Shown: positions 48,607-57,937 of the stretch, piece by piece | Layout of the letters: every line of letters starts with the position of its first letter | How positions within the stretch are numbered: the stretch's first letter is position 1 | Assembly: GCA_964019695.1 (NCBI GenBank) | Contig: OZ026515.1 | Location: forward strand, 36,968,994-37,032,993 | Source of the DNA: Loripinus fragilis | Lineage: Eukaryota; Mollusca; Bivalvia; Lucinida; Lucinidae | DNA: 64,000 bases | Direction of reading: 5' to 3' | Made by a program: the position numbers and the translations under genes | The notes under the pieces: model-generated | Told to the model about the DNA's origin: nothing | The model's database searches: none | What the model saw: only the letters and a program-made list of their open reading frames with translations

Positions 48607-48964
48607 TTTCTTGCTTTTGTTGTCGTATGCTGACTTTTTCCAAAATTAACTTTCAAAAAGTTATTTCAGAACACTATCAGAGTGTCAACCAGTTAAATCC
48701 AGATCAGGACAGACATTATGATCAAGGTCCAAACTGTTTGCAGTGGTTATCAGCAGACAACGAAAGTCGCCCCTAGCGTTAATTATGAAAAAACTCATAA
48801 AGCACCAGTATATTTTAGTCCTGAAAATGTCTGTTTATCGATGTCTGCTGCATATTTTTATATACATTTGAGACTGCTTTTATCATGGAAGCAAACGCTA
48901 TGAATCCAGATCAGACTGCTCCTTAGGGAGCCTCTAATTTGGATCCATATTGTTTGTAATATAT

Positions 48965-49150
48965 TGGCTACCAAAGTTCGATCCTGGCCCGGTCCCATAC
49001 TTTTGTAGAGGTTGATCATGAAATAATTTCTAAGGCCATCCTCCTCCCTTCCGCTGATTCAAGAAGGGTTGTTGTCAGTTACAAGCGAAAGTATGTGCAC
49101 GAAGCCGCTTAGCCAAGCTTGCCCAGGAAAAAAGTGTGGTTAGGTGAACA
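48965..49150 (+). mobile_element. tRNA-derived SINE
   Basis: aagttcgatcctggcccggtcccatac, then ttccgctgattcaagaaggg, gcttagccaagcttgcccagg and gtgtggttaggtgaac: close to the copy at 24580-24850 but lacking the last tail module. Confidence 0.65.
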
Positions 49151-49438
49151 GCTTAGACCTAGATTAAATCCAGTATTCTGCTGCATTTCATCTGCACTTT
49201 TTACCAAAACTACCCATTTAGGGGTTTCCAGTAAAAAAGGGTTAATGAACATAAAAAAATACCCCAAAATTGTCAAAAATATTACCTTCATTCAGAGAAA
49301 ACTTCTTTCTTACTTCACTGTCACACCATGGAATGAAAATTTACTCACAAAAAGTCATGCATCTTAGAGCACTTGCATTGTACAATAATCCAAGCCCTAA
49401 GGCAACACCACATTGGACAGAACAATGAAGCTTAAAAA

Positions 49439-49654
49439 ATTAACCCTTAAAGCGCCAATCACGACTGCAGCAGACAACAAATTTTGCGACATCTTTCCTA
49501 ATTTTTGAAAAGAAATGAGGTATGATATTTCATGAGAATCGCCTGCCTGCAGACGATTCTCATGAAATAGCATACCTTATTTGTTATTTTTTAAAAAGCA
49601 GCAAAATTTGAAATTGTCGTCTGCTGCAAATTAAAGGTAGTGCTTTATGGGTTG
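49439..49654. mobile_element. Foldback MITE, TTAACCCTTAAAGCGCC family, copy 2
   Basis: Starts TTAACCCTTAAAGCGCCAAT and ends tagtgctttatgggttga. A strong inner palindrome tttcatgagaatcg...cgattctcatgaaa is centred near 49552. Inverted relative to 37597-37790. Confidence 0.7.
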
Positions 49655-49734
49655 ATATGTGTCCATTGTGTCCTGTTGAACAGATTAACCCTTGTCCCAC
49701 CATTCATAACAAATGCTGTCTGCATGTTCATCTT

Positions 49735-49812
49735 TGTTTGATTTGATTCTTCACGTCCCGGTCAACAATCTTTCAGTTACGTCAGTCTCGAGTCAAGCTC
49801 TCTACCACTGAG
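49735..49812 (-). mobile_element. SINE (minus), part upstream of the LINE insertion
   Basis: The minus reading gives gtggtagagagcttgactcgag (head) and aactgaaagattgttgaccgggacgtgaagaatcaaat (tail). It stops at ...CTCTACCACTGAG; its first bases (gtgcagtggctc) are found at 53933-53947, beyond the LINE. The SINE body is internally shortened. Confidence 0.7.
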
Positions 49813-50227
49813 GAGGGGAGTGCGCATGCGCCAGTGAATGGCGGTCCTGTTTTTCCTGGGACAATTTTAGGATATTTTGGACTTATAAAACACTTTTTGG
49901 CTGAGTTTTTACTATTTTCTATAATTTTATATATTACTCTTGCTTTGTAGGTTGTCAATTTTCAAATAATTTGTTTAATTTAGTTATTTTTCACGTGGAC
50001 TAAATTCGCGCCAATTTTTGACCTCCCACTTCCGGTCTATTTATCAACATCAAAAATGGCTGACTGAACATCCGGTAAGAAAAACAACACTAAAAAATAC
50101 TCGCATTTAGGTTCTAACTCATAGGTAAATTGTCAGTTGCATTTGAGATCTCAAATTATTGTTACGCTTGACCCAAGACCCCTCTACACATCAAAATTTG
50201 GAATCAGAACTCCATTATAGCTGTAAT

Positions 50228-53200
50228 ATGAGTCATTTTAAGTTTGACATAATGATGATGGTTGGATGTTTGCTATTTGCAGCACGTCTAGTAAGTTTTT
50301 GGCAAAGCAGTGGTGTACACCCAATTGACATTCATGTTGACTTCTTTCCTGTGTATTCGACATCAACTTTGATCACGGCAAATCAGATGAATCTTTGTTC
50401 TAACATCCCTCACTTGTGTACAGTATCTATCCTAAACAAAGCAACTCGGTTTAAGGATTTTCATGGCTCCAATCGTTTGACCTACTTATACTTATTTGTT
50501 ATCCTGTGTGGCAATTCCTGGGACATCGAATCAAATCCAGGTCCAGACTCCTGTAATGGCTCTTCACATTTCCCATGTGGGGTATGTGATGCCGATGTTG
50601 GATGGGAGGACCGTGGGATTTGTTGCGATACTTGCAATATCTGGTATCACATTGACTGTCAGGGCATGTCCTCAACTATGTATAGTATCTTGAATAAATC
50701 ATCGGGTAAAAATATCGTATGGGAATGCATGAAATGTGGAATGCCAAACTTTTCCACATCTTTATTTGATACTACAGCTTCTCTGGAAACCCATAATAGA
50801 TTTGATTCTTTATCTTCACTGTCCGACCCTGAAAGTCCGATACCAGATATAATTGGCCCCCCCACTGCAGCTTCATCCCCTATAGTACAGGGGCCTATGG
50901 AAGCTAAAGGGAAGGCAACCAAGGCTGCCTTAAACCATCCACTCAGAATTTTGGTTATGAATTGTCAGTCAATAAAGAACAAGAAGGCTGAACTTCATAC
51001 AATTATCGACTCGGCAAAACCAGACATCATCTTGGGGAATGAGTCTTGGTTAACCCCTGATATCAAAAACTCAGAAATTTTCCCAGAGTCTTTTGATGCA
51101 GTTCGGAAAGACAGAGCAAGTGATGCCCATGGTGGTGTCTTTATTGCTTTCAAGCGTGACTTGCTCTGTACTGAAACTCCGGAACTGGACACCAACTGTG
51201 AAATAGTTTGGTGTAAGATGAACATTATTGGATGCAGGACTTTGTACCTTGGTTCTTTTTATCGGCCCCCCGACAAGATTGATAATGATTACCTTGAGGA
51301 GTTTAATTCATCCTTATCTCGGATTATGTCTAACAAAAATGCACATGTTCTGATTGGAGGAGATTTCAATTGTGGTGATATAGAGTGGAGTCACATGAAA
51401 GTACCTCAAGGGGTGCAAAAAAGACAGTCTCAGCAACAACTTTTGGACATTATAGGGGAGCACTGTCTTACTCAAGTCGTAGATATACCAACGCGCAATG
51501 ATAAAACTCTTGACCTGCTATTTACGAATTTCCCATCTCCTGTGAATAGAGTCAAGGGGATGCCCCCGATCGGCAAAGCTGATCACGACATTGTGTACGT
51601 AGAATATGACATTAAGGCTAAAAGGTTAAAACAGGCATCAAGAAAGATCTTTCTCTATAAACGTGCAGATATGGTCGGACTTAAAGACCACATGACCCAA
51701 TTTAAGGACGCGTACCTTTCTGAAGACCACAGTCACATGTCAGTTAATGACATGTGGGTCAAATTCAAAACAGGCTTTGTAGAGGCTGTTGAAAGGTTTA
51801 TCCCATCAAAAATGACCAAAACAAAATACTCTGTGCCATGGATCGATTTAACGATCAAACGGCTTGTAAAGAAAAGAAATAAGCTTTACCTTCGTGCTCG
51901 TAAATCCAAGGACCCTGATGTCAAGATTCATTATAAGCGGTTCAGAGCACATGTACAGAAGGTATTGAGAGATGCCTATTGGAAATACGTTTCCAATATA
52001 TTTACGTTTGAGAACGACAGCTCAGATCCCGATACTCCTAAGCCTGAAAAGATAAAAAAGTTTTGGTCATTTGTCAAATCTCTTAAAAAAGACGCGTGTG
52101 GGATCGCATCACTCAGAGAAAACGGAATTCTTAAGACAGATACAAAGGAAAAAGCCAATATATGTAACCGGCAGTTTCAATCAGCCTTCACACGTGAAGG
52201 CGACTCTGACCCGCCCTCTAAAGGGGCTAGTCCGTTCTCCCCCATGGGGGACATAACAGTTGACTCGAAAGGGGTCGCCAAACTGTTGGACGGACTAAAT
52301 GTACATAAAGCACCTGGCCCGGATGGACTGAATGCCAGAGTGCTTAAAGAGTGTAGCAATGAGATCTCTCCAATACTGGCACTTATCTTTAATGAGTCCT
52401 TAGCTCGGGGCGAAGTACCAGATGAGTGGCGACAAGCTAATGTTTCCCCGGTCTTTAAAAAAGGTGAAAAATATGACGCTGCTAATTACAGACCGGTGTC
52501 GCTCACATGCATCTGCTGCAAAACCCTAGAGCATATATTAGTCAGTAACATCAACAAGCACTTAGCCTTAGATAGCATACTTGCTGACTGTCAGCATGGT
52601 TTCCGAAGTCAGAGGTCCTGCGAGACCCAGTTGGTCCAGTTTGTGCACGATATCATCAGCAACCTGGATGGCGCTGTGAATCGTGGACACAAGCAGACAG
52701 ATCTGATCATAATGGATTTCGCAAAGGCCTTTGATAAGGTACCACACAGGAGGCTTTTACACAAATTGGACTATTATGGGATAAGAGGGTCCACCCACAA
52801 GTGGATCAACTCATGGCTCTCTGGGCGCACTCAAAAAGTAGTATTAGATGGTCAAGCCTCAGATCCAGTCCCAGTGTTATCCGGTGTACCCCAAGGATCA
52901 GTTTTAGGGCCGATCCTGTTCCTTATTTTTATAAACGACCTGCCGGATAACATCAGGTCTTCTGTTCGCCTGTTCGCGGACGACTGTGTCCTGTATAGAA
53001 ACATTCATTCGATTCAAGACTGTTTTATACTGCAGGAAGACCTCACTAGCTTAGGACAATGGGAAGCCGATTGGCAAATGAAGTTCAATGTAGCCAAATG
53101 TCACTCTATGAGAGTGACTCGGCATCAGCATCACAAACAGATTCTCTTTGATTACTCCCTTCACAACCAAACTTTGGAAAACGTTCAGTCAGCAAAATAC

Positions 53201-53779
53201 CTTGGCATAACCATCTCTGATAATATGGATTGGGGTCAACACATTTCAGAAATTTCTTCCAAAGCAACTAAGACACTTGGTTTCCTTCGCAGGAATTTGG
53301 CTTTTGCACCTCGGAGTACAAAGGAAGTTGCATACAAAACTTTGGTTCGGCCTAAACTAGAGTATGCAGCACCCATTTGGAGCCCTTACTCAAAACTTCA
53401 GATTAATCAGATAGAGAAAGTTCAGAGGACAGCAGCCCGTTGGACCTGCAGGAGATGGCGTAACACAAGTAGTGTGGGCGAGATGCTTGATGAGCTTGAG
53501 TGGCCATCTCTTAGGGCCCGTAGGGATCAGTCCTCCCTGCTTCTCTTTCATAAGATACATTCTGGTGCTGTGTCTATAGAAAAAGACAAGTACCTGACCC
53601 CTGCTCGCAGTTTGAAATCTACCAGGTCATCACACAGTGCCCAATATTGTAGATACCAGACATACAGTGATGCCCTGAAGAACTCTTTTTTCCCCCGGAC
53701 TATACCACAGTGGAATAGTCTTTCTCCTTCGGCGGTCAATTCCCAGACTGCTGAGGAGTTTAGGGCACTCCTCATTTAG
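50228..53779 (+). CDS. LINE polyprotein: PHD finger, APE endonuclease, reverse transcriptase
   Basis: Protein of 1183 residues from the first ATG. The open frame extends 23 codons further upstream but only to a TTG; a TGA at 50144 closes it. In order: a hydrophobic N-terminal stretch, a PHD-type zinc finger at about residues 117-170 (CGVCDADVGW...CCDTCNIWYHIDC... WECMKC), an APE-like endonuclease at about 239-455 (NCQSIKNKK, GNESWL, GSFYRPP, GGDFNC, ADHDIV) and a reverse transcriptase at about 640-960 (DFAKAFDKVPH, GVPQGSVLGP, catalytic FADD at about 916-919). A C-terminal region with LEYAAPIWSPY follows, usual for jockey/CR1 enzymes. It nicks target DNA and copies its own RNA. In CR1-type elements PHD fingers are usually described in a separate ORF1; here the finger is fused to EN-RT and no ORF1 precedes it. 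No stop or frameshift is seen. Confidence 0.93.
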   Translation: MSHFKFDIMMMVGCLLFAARLVSFWQSSGVHPIDIHVDFFPVYSTSTLITANQMNLCSNIPHLCTVSILNKATRFKDFHGSNRLTYLYLFVILCGNSWDIESNPGPDSCNGSSHFPCGVCDADVGWEDRGICCDTCNIWYHIDCQGMSSTMYSILNKSSGKNIVWECMKCGMPNFSTSLFDTTASLETHNRFDSLSSLSDPESPIPDIIGPPTAASSPIVQGPMEAKGKATKAALNHPLRILVMNCQSIKNKKAELHTIIDSAKPDIILGNESWLTPDIKNSEIFPESFDAVRKDRASDAHGGVFIAFKRDLLCTETPELDTNCEIVWCKMNIIGCRTLYLGSFYRPPDKIDNDYLEEFNSSLSRIMSNKNAHVLIGGDFNCGDIEWSHMKVPQGVQKRQSQQQLLDIIGEHCLTQVVDIPTRNDKTLDLLFTNFPSPVNRVKGMPPIGKADHDIVYVEYDIKAKRLKQASRKIFLYKRADMVGLKDHMTQFKDAYLSEDHSHMSVNDMWVKFKTGFVEAVERFIPSKMTKTKYSVPWIDLTIKRLVKKRNKLYLRARKSKDPDVKIHYKRFRAHVQKVLRDAYWKYVSNIFTFENDSSDPDTPKPEKIKKFWSFVKSLKKDACGIASLRENGILKTDTKEKANICNRQFQSAFTREGDSDPPSKGASPFSPMGDITVDSKGVAKLLDGLNVHKAPGPDGLNARVLKECSNEISPILALIFNESLARGEVPDEWRQANVSPVFKKGEKYDAANYRPVSLTCICCKTLEHILVSNINKHLALDSILADCQHGFRSQRSCETQLVQFVHDIISNLDGAVNRGHKQTDLIIMDFAKAFDKVPHRRLLHKLDYYGIRGSTHKWINSWLSGRTQKVVLDGQASDPVPVLSGVPQGSVLGPILFLIFINDLPDNIRSSVRLFADDCVLYRNIHSIQDCFILQEDLTSLGQWEADWQMKFNVAKCHSMRVTRHQHHKQILFDYSLHNQTLENVQSAKYLGITISDNMDWGQHISEISSKATKTLGFLRRNLAFAPRSTKEVAYKTLVRPKLEYAAPIWSPYSKLQINQIEKVQRTAARWTCRRWRNTSSVGEMLDELEWPSLRARRDQSSLLLFHKIHSGAVSIEKDKYLTPARSLKSTRSSHSAQYCRYQTYSDALKNSFFPRTIPQWNSLSPSAVNSQTAEEFRALLI

Positions 53780-53932
53780 TTAAAAACACAGCCGAAAGAT
53801 TTTTTTGTTTTTTTGTTTTGTTTTTGTTTTTTTGTTTTGTTTTTGTTTTTTCTTCAAAATTCCAAAATTGCACTCCCTGGCGTAATGATCAAAATTTGAT
53901 CGTGCCAGTATTAATAGAAAGAAAGAAAGAAA
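53780..53932 (+). other. LINE 3' UTR and (GAAA)n tail
   Basis: A (GTTTTTTT)n-like stretch at about 53799-53850, a unique stretch with an inverted pair gatcaaaatttgatc at 53887-53901, then taatagaaagaaagaaagaaag. No AATAAA was seen. Confidence 0.75.
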
Positions 53933-53950
53933 GAGCCACTGCACTCACTG
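53933..53950 (-). mobile_element. SINE 5' end downstream of the LINE
   Basis: gagccactgcactcac is the complement of the SINE start gtgcagtggctc, completing the copy at 49735-49812. Confidence 0.65.
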
Positions 53951-54159
53951 CATGTTCATCTGCTTAACTGTACTTTAGTAGCCTACATACAGTAAAACCT
54001 GTGTACAAGGGGCCACTCAAAAATAGACAAAGCAAAGATCTTAATGACAAATGGAGCTTATTGAAGGACGAAAGTATTGCAGAATGCTCCCCTGCAATAC
54101 TTTTTACCTGCATTAAGCGATAACACAGGATGAATATACAGTAACTGTTCTAAAATTTC

Positions 54160-54440
54160 AAACACTATTGGGGTCAAGGTCACACAAAATGTTGCCCAGT
54201 ACCCATGCACCTACAAAGTATGAAGTTGCTATGTCCAATGCTTTATACAAGAAATTTATTTTCATGTAAATGCATCTCCTAAACCATTGGAGATACATAG
54301 CAACTTCAAACTTAAAAAAATGCAGGTGCATATGTGACATGATGTAGAGGGTACTGGGCAACATTTTGTGTGACCTTGATATCAAGATAAATGTCAAAGG
54401 TAAAAAAGCGGGTATCACCAAATTGAATGCTGCTCTAGCA
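54160..54440. mobile_element. Rearranged fragment of the Helitron-like family of 40420-41928
   Basis: A plus-oriented core piece (ggtcaaggtcacacaaaatg near 54172, tgaagttgctatgtcc) abuts an inverted piece (ggacatagcaacttc-like near 54290, acattttgtgtgacc) ending in aaaagcgggtat and ctgctctag at 54428-54436, the complement of CTAGAGCAGC. Head-to-head truncated copies. Confidence 0.55.
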
Positions 54441-54525
54441 GTGACTTATATAGGTCACTGGCTCTGGTGATAATTAATATTAATTTCTGGTTTGGTCTTT
54501 TAGGTTTTTTATCATAAACTTATTT
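54441..54525. other. Short spacer 3' of the minus-strand exon
   Basis: AT-rich; probable 3' UTR of the exon at 54526-54649 if that call is right. Confidence 0.3.
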
Positions 54526-54649
54526 TTATTTCTGGACCATATAATTAAATACACCACACACAGCGTGCTTGCCATCAAATGATTGTGACATCGCAAATTT
54601 TCTTAGTTCACCAGAATATTCCATGTAGGCCTTTACTCTGCCCACACCT
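54526..54649 (-). CDS. Predicted terminal exon of a minus-strand gene, unknown product
   Basis: On the minus strand acttctcttatttgcAG is a very good acceptor, and the frame A|GGT GTG GGC runs open for 40 codons to TAA. It includes VGRVKAYMEYSGELRKFAM and ends CGVFNYMVQK. Composition is that of an ordinary soluble protein and the block matches no repeat here. A second acceptor two bases on (cagAG|GT) would shift the phase so that it joins the exon at 60397-60484 (…RIS|G|VGRVK…), while the first acceptor fits the phase of 63656-63739. Family unknown. The plus-strand exons at 55503-56246 would lie inside its upstream intron, which is possible but a reason for caution. Confidence 0.45.
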
Positions 54650-54699
54650 CTGCAAATAAGAGAAGTAATCGGGTAATAACATGTGGGTCAAATGAGGTT

Positions 54700-54980
54700 G
54701 CATGTGCTGATCCAGAGGGGTGGGGGGGGGGGGGGGAGACAGGGGATCTGGACACCCCCCCCCCCCCCCCCTGAAAAATGGCATAAATATGGTTCCTTAG
54801 CAATCCTGGTCGGGATCCCCTGAAAAATCACAAAGCTACCAACCAGCATTCCATGGTGCGCTATCATCGGCCTATTGTGGTGGTGCTTGGATCCCCTCTT
54901 CTAAAAAAATAAGGGACCGGTGTCAGTGTTGGACCCCCTCTGGCAAAACTCTCTGGATCCACTCGTGGGTTGGGGAACTA
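54700..54980. repeat. GGATCC/homopolymer repeat family, copy 2
   Basis: gatccagaggggtgggggg..., a long G run at 54717-54736, then a C run at 54754-54771, then ttccttagcaatcctggtcgggatcc and aaaatcacaaagctaccaa, the complement of 36700-36760. The G and C runs could pair. Confidence 0.65.
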
Positions 54981-55140
54981 GGGAAAACATTTATTTCAGG
55001 GGAACAGGCCAATTAATAGGGGAACAGGGGAACAAAGACAATATTGGGGAACAGGGTACATAAGAAATCAAATTTTCTATTTTTATGGAAAAGCCTCAGG
55101 GGAACAAGCCAATTTATTTCAGGGGAACAAGGGAGCTGGA
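54981..55140. repeat. Degenerate 'caggggaacaag' repeats
   Basis: At least six words of the form aggggaacarg with gccaattwatttcagggg repeated twice; low complexity. Confidence 0.6.
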
Positions 55141-55502
55141 CCCCCACCCCCACCCCACACACACACGATGGCCTCATATAAAAGAGTAGAGATCAGTAGA
55201 TCTTAGTATGTTTTCATGCATGATAGATCTATAGAAATAAATATGTAGATTGTAGATGTCAAGTTATACCTTATCAGCATGAATCCTCTGTCCCGTGCAA
55301 ATTTAGGTCATTCCATCCAGGATTTGGGGTGATCAGGATATGCGTTTCGGTCATATCATCATATTTCAGGAGAAAATCTAGATATTTTGGCCTTTTTCAA
55401 TTAATCGAAACACAAAATGTGACTATGTACTTGCGGGTCGTAAGTGTCAATCCCCAAACAACCACATGTCCTCATGTAATGCGCATGTTCTCGCTTAAAA
55501 AG
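55141..55502. other. Probable intron or 5' region of the plus-strand gene
   Basis: Two overlapping signals: an open plus frame (SFHPGFGVIRI... from an acceptor ttag at 55306) ending at a strong donor cgggtc|GTAAGT at 55440, and an open minus frame over about 55263-55392 (containing ETHILITPNPGWNDLNLHG, closed by two stops). Neither fits the phase of the next exon with a normal intron length, so no exon is called. Confidence 0.3.
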
Positions 55503-56246
55503 TGGCATATTCCGGTGTTAATTTTGCCGCCATTGTCAAAACACGGCCACCATTCCATCTCATTCATAGCAAAATATATACACAAGGTTAGCTTTTAAAA
55601 AAGCTTAGAACCATCGCATGGCGTTTTACAGTTATTAAAGAAGAATTTTAATAGTGTTTTATTATTGCATTTGCTAAAGCCACTCTTTTCAGTGTTTCAT
55701 GCGCTTCCAGCTCTGAGTATTTTTTGTTTTAGTTAACGATTTGTACATAGGTGATCCATTGGAAGCAAATAAAAGACAGGAAATATGCATATTACAGTCC
55801 CGGGATTACAGTAAGACTCTGCTCATGAACACACTGAATAATTGTAGAGTTAACCCCCTCCCCAGCAGTATGTATTAGGTCATTCAACCGTATTCCTCAA
55901 TCGAAGTCAATGCACATAATGCCTAGGGGGCATATTGAAACTGACCCATCTACATCTAGATATTTCGTCACATTTAGTCTAGAATATCCGAAGGGCCCAT
56001 GTTTGATCGGGATTCTCGCTCAGTGGTAAGGTCTCTAATAGGTACTATTTTCGCTTAGTATCCAAAGTATATCAACATCGCTCACGCAATGATGGAATTT
56101 TGGAGGTAACTTGGTCAACGGGGAGTCTGAGAGAAAGAACTGTAAAAGACACTGCTGTTGGGGAGTTAACTCTTGATCCATGTCCATTTAAATATGCGTC
56201 ACCTGTTGGGAAGTTTTTTACGGCGGCCAAAAGGCCGCCGTTCTAA
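55503..56246 (+). CDS. Predicted C-terminal exons of an unidentified plus-strand gene
   Basis: Three exons, 55503-55586, 55733-55810 and 56059-56246, keep phase at both junctions (2 bases + codons + 1 base each time). Signals: acceptor gttctcgcttaaaaAG (weak) and donor caag|GTTAGC; acceptor gtattttttgttttAG (strong) and donor aca|GTAAGA; acceptor actattttcgcttAG (good). The protein end contains GVNFAAIVKTRPPFHLIHSK, then NDLYIGDPLEANKRQEICIL, then YQHRSRNDGILEVTWSTG, and finishes KYASPVGKFFTAAKRPPF before TAA at 56244-56246. AATAAA follows at 56606. No family or motif is recognised; upstream exons were not found. The last two exons are the better supported; the first is less sure. Confidence 0.5.
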
Positions 56247-57235
56247 TATCGCTTTAGCTCTAAATTATTCACCAATCAGAAGCATTTTTAAATTGTAATA
56301 TTCATCACACCGACTGGAAAAAGATGCTCTCATTGGTTGATATTCAGAATGTCCATACAATCTTACTAAACATGAAACTAAACTTGATTACATACATGTA
56401 AATGGCAGAGAACCCGTCTGTGCACTGGGTCTAAAAATGCAAATGTATAAACGACCTAAAATCGAATATAGGTCAACCCCCGATGTACAGTATTTGTAAA
56501 TTGCTGTCACTATCATGGTTTACATGCCTTGCACACAGTAAAGAAGTGCATTATAAAATAATCCACTAAATCCGAAAGGACTTTACAGTAATATCACGCT
56601 ATTTAAATAAAATATTTGTAACTTTTCCAATTCCCAGGACATGATTATAGTCTGTTTCATATATTCCGACAATAGTCTTTTTTGGCCGTTATACGGTTGT
56701 ATTCCCAATGTCAAAACGTTTCTTTTCTCCTATGTTAGGATGAAAAAATCCCAATTTCAAGTCGGAAAATATCAAAGAAAAAATCATCGTTTTTTTTTTC
56801 GAGTAAATTGTGTTTAAAATTGTTTGTTTATTTGGATTCGGACATTTCAAGCTGACTATCGGCATATCAGTCGTGCTACTACGATATAAATCCTCTCGTT
56901 GCATTATAAGGGCCCAAGGGTGTTGTGCCCTCTAACGATCGGCATATCAGCCGTGGTTTACTTCTTTGCTTCAACAGGTAATTTCCCCTGTAAGTACAAC
57001 AATCAATTAAAACTTGTTCTCCGGATGCCTAAAAAATAATGAATATTCCTATATTTTTAATTAATTGAAGAAAAAACTAATGAATAGTGAATAATCAGAT
57101 TTCTTTGCCACCTTTCTTGCTTTTAATGAATAATTGGTCTTATTTTAATGAATAACCCACAATTTTAATGAGATGAATAATGGGCTAAATTTTTAATGAA
57201 TAGTGAATACCAGACCCCCCCCCATCCAGACCCTC
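56247..57235. other. 3' flank, nothing firm
   Basis: AATAAA at 56606-56611. A direct repeat atcggcatatcagtcgtg / atcggcatatcagccgtg lies at about 56859 and 56938. A 71-codon minus frame (56689-56904) has no splice support. Confidence 0.35.
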
Positions 57236-57239
57236 TTAA

Positions 57240-57357
57240 ATGGTCACATGTGCGGATCCAGAGGGGCCATAGAGGGTCCGCACCCCCTCCTGGAAAATCA
57301 AAAGTTCTATGGGTTTCTAGAATTTGCATTTGGACCCCGGAATAGGTTGGACCCCCC

Positions 57358-57392
<35 letters not shown>

Positions 57393-57640
57393 AAACCTTG
57401 TAAAATTATAGTTTTCTTAGAAATAAACCATTGATAAGCCACTGTAAAACTGTAAAAGTTGAGGACAAAAGAAAGACAAAAACCGTTGTCAGAGCTGTTT
57501 TCTGGCAGTCGGGCCTGGACCACCCTGGCAAAAATTCATGGATCCGCGCATGGGTCAGCCAGCATCCAAACTCGGGCCACTATCGGCCTGCCAGCAAAAT
57601 GTCATTCGGATGGCGTTTCAGTGGCAGGCCGATAATGGCC
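57240..57640. repeat. GGATCC/homopolymer repeat family, copy 3, with palindrome
   Basis: gcggatccagaggggccatagagg, then a run of about 38 C-rich bases (57353-57391), tggatccgcgcatggg near 57539 and the palindrome GGGCCACTATCGGCCTGCCA ... TGGCAGGCCGATAATGGCCC (57573-57642), parallel to 36622-36690. The proline and glycine runs in open frames come from the homopolymer. Confidence 0.7.
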
Positions 57641-57930
57641 CTATTGTCCGTGCTTACTGGGTGTCGATCAGTTATGAATACTACATGTATTTATTCCTCG
57701 ATCCTGGCTATGTTCTTTTCTGGTGTTCGGTTTGTTTCAGTGAACGTTTAATTTTACATTGATTTATTGTCAACACCCCCCATTTTCCTAAAAACTTAGG
57801 ACTTAAAACATTGTTCCCAAGCCCTTGCTGGTGAATGCCTAAAATTAAAAAAAAAAAGATTCAGATGCATTTCGCTCAGCTAGAAGAGTTAGATGTGCAC
57901 AAAACCAAGCAAAAGAGAAACAGAAACAGG
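57641..57930. other. Spacer, nothing recognised
   Basis: AT-rich with an A10 run near 57847; frames here extend out of the repeat and are not supported. Confidence 0.35.
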
Positions 57931-57937
57931 ACCACAA

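Larger units (their letters stand above)
46440..48930. repeat. Degenerate long-period tandem repeat, blocks A'-B'-C'-A'' (second set)
   Basis: A' at 46440-46560, B' at 46566-46880, C' at 47625-48770 (interrupted by the palindromic element 47833-48606) and A'' at about 48795-48930. The order equals that of 44880-46430, showing an old tandem array with roughly 1.5-2.3-kb spacing after insertions. Confidence 0.65.
49813..53932 (+). mobile_element. Full-length non-LTR retrotransposon (CR1/jockey-type LINE), about 4.1 kb
   Basis: It has a GC-rich 5' end, a short 5' UTR with AATGGCGG at 49837-49844 (a YY1-like site close to the start, as in some mammalian L1s), one intact ORF, a short T/G-rich 3' UTR and a (GAAA)n tail at about 53916-53932. 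It sits inside a minus-strand SINE: the left flank ends CTACCACTGAG and the right flank begins GAGCCACTGC, which join to a normal SINE head with GAG as a possible 3-bp duplication. Short or absent duplications and a simple-repeat tail are typical of CR1/L2-type elements. The intact ORF suggests a recent insertion. Confidence 0.85.

Noticed and set aside
55329..55598. 89-codon plus-strand frame as a single exon
   Set aside because: A different frame over 55503-55586 joins in phase to two downstream exons, while this one does not connect.
57431..57751. 106-codon plus-strand frame
   Set aside because: It overlaps the GGATCC/palindrome repeat family and has no splice or domain support.
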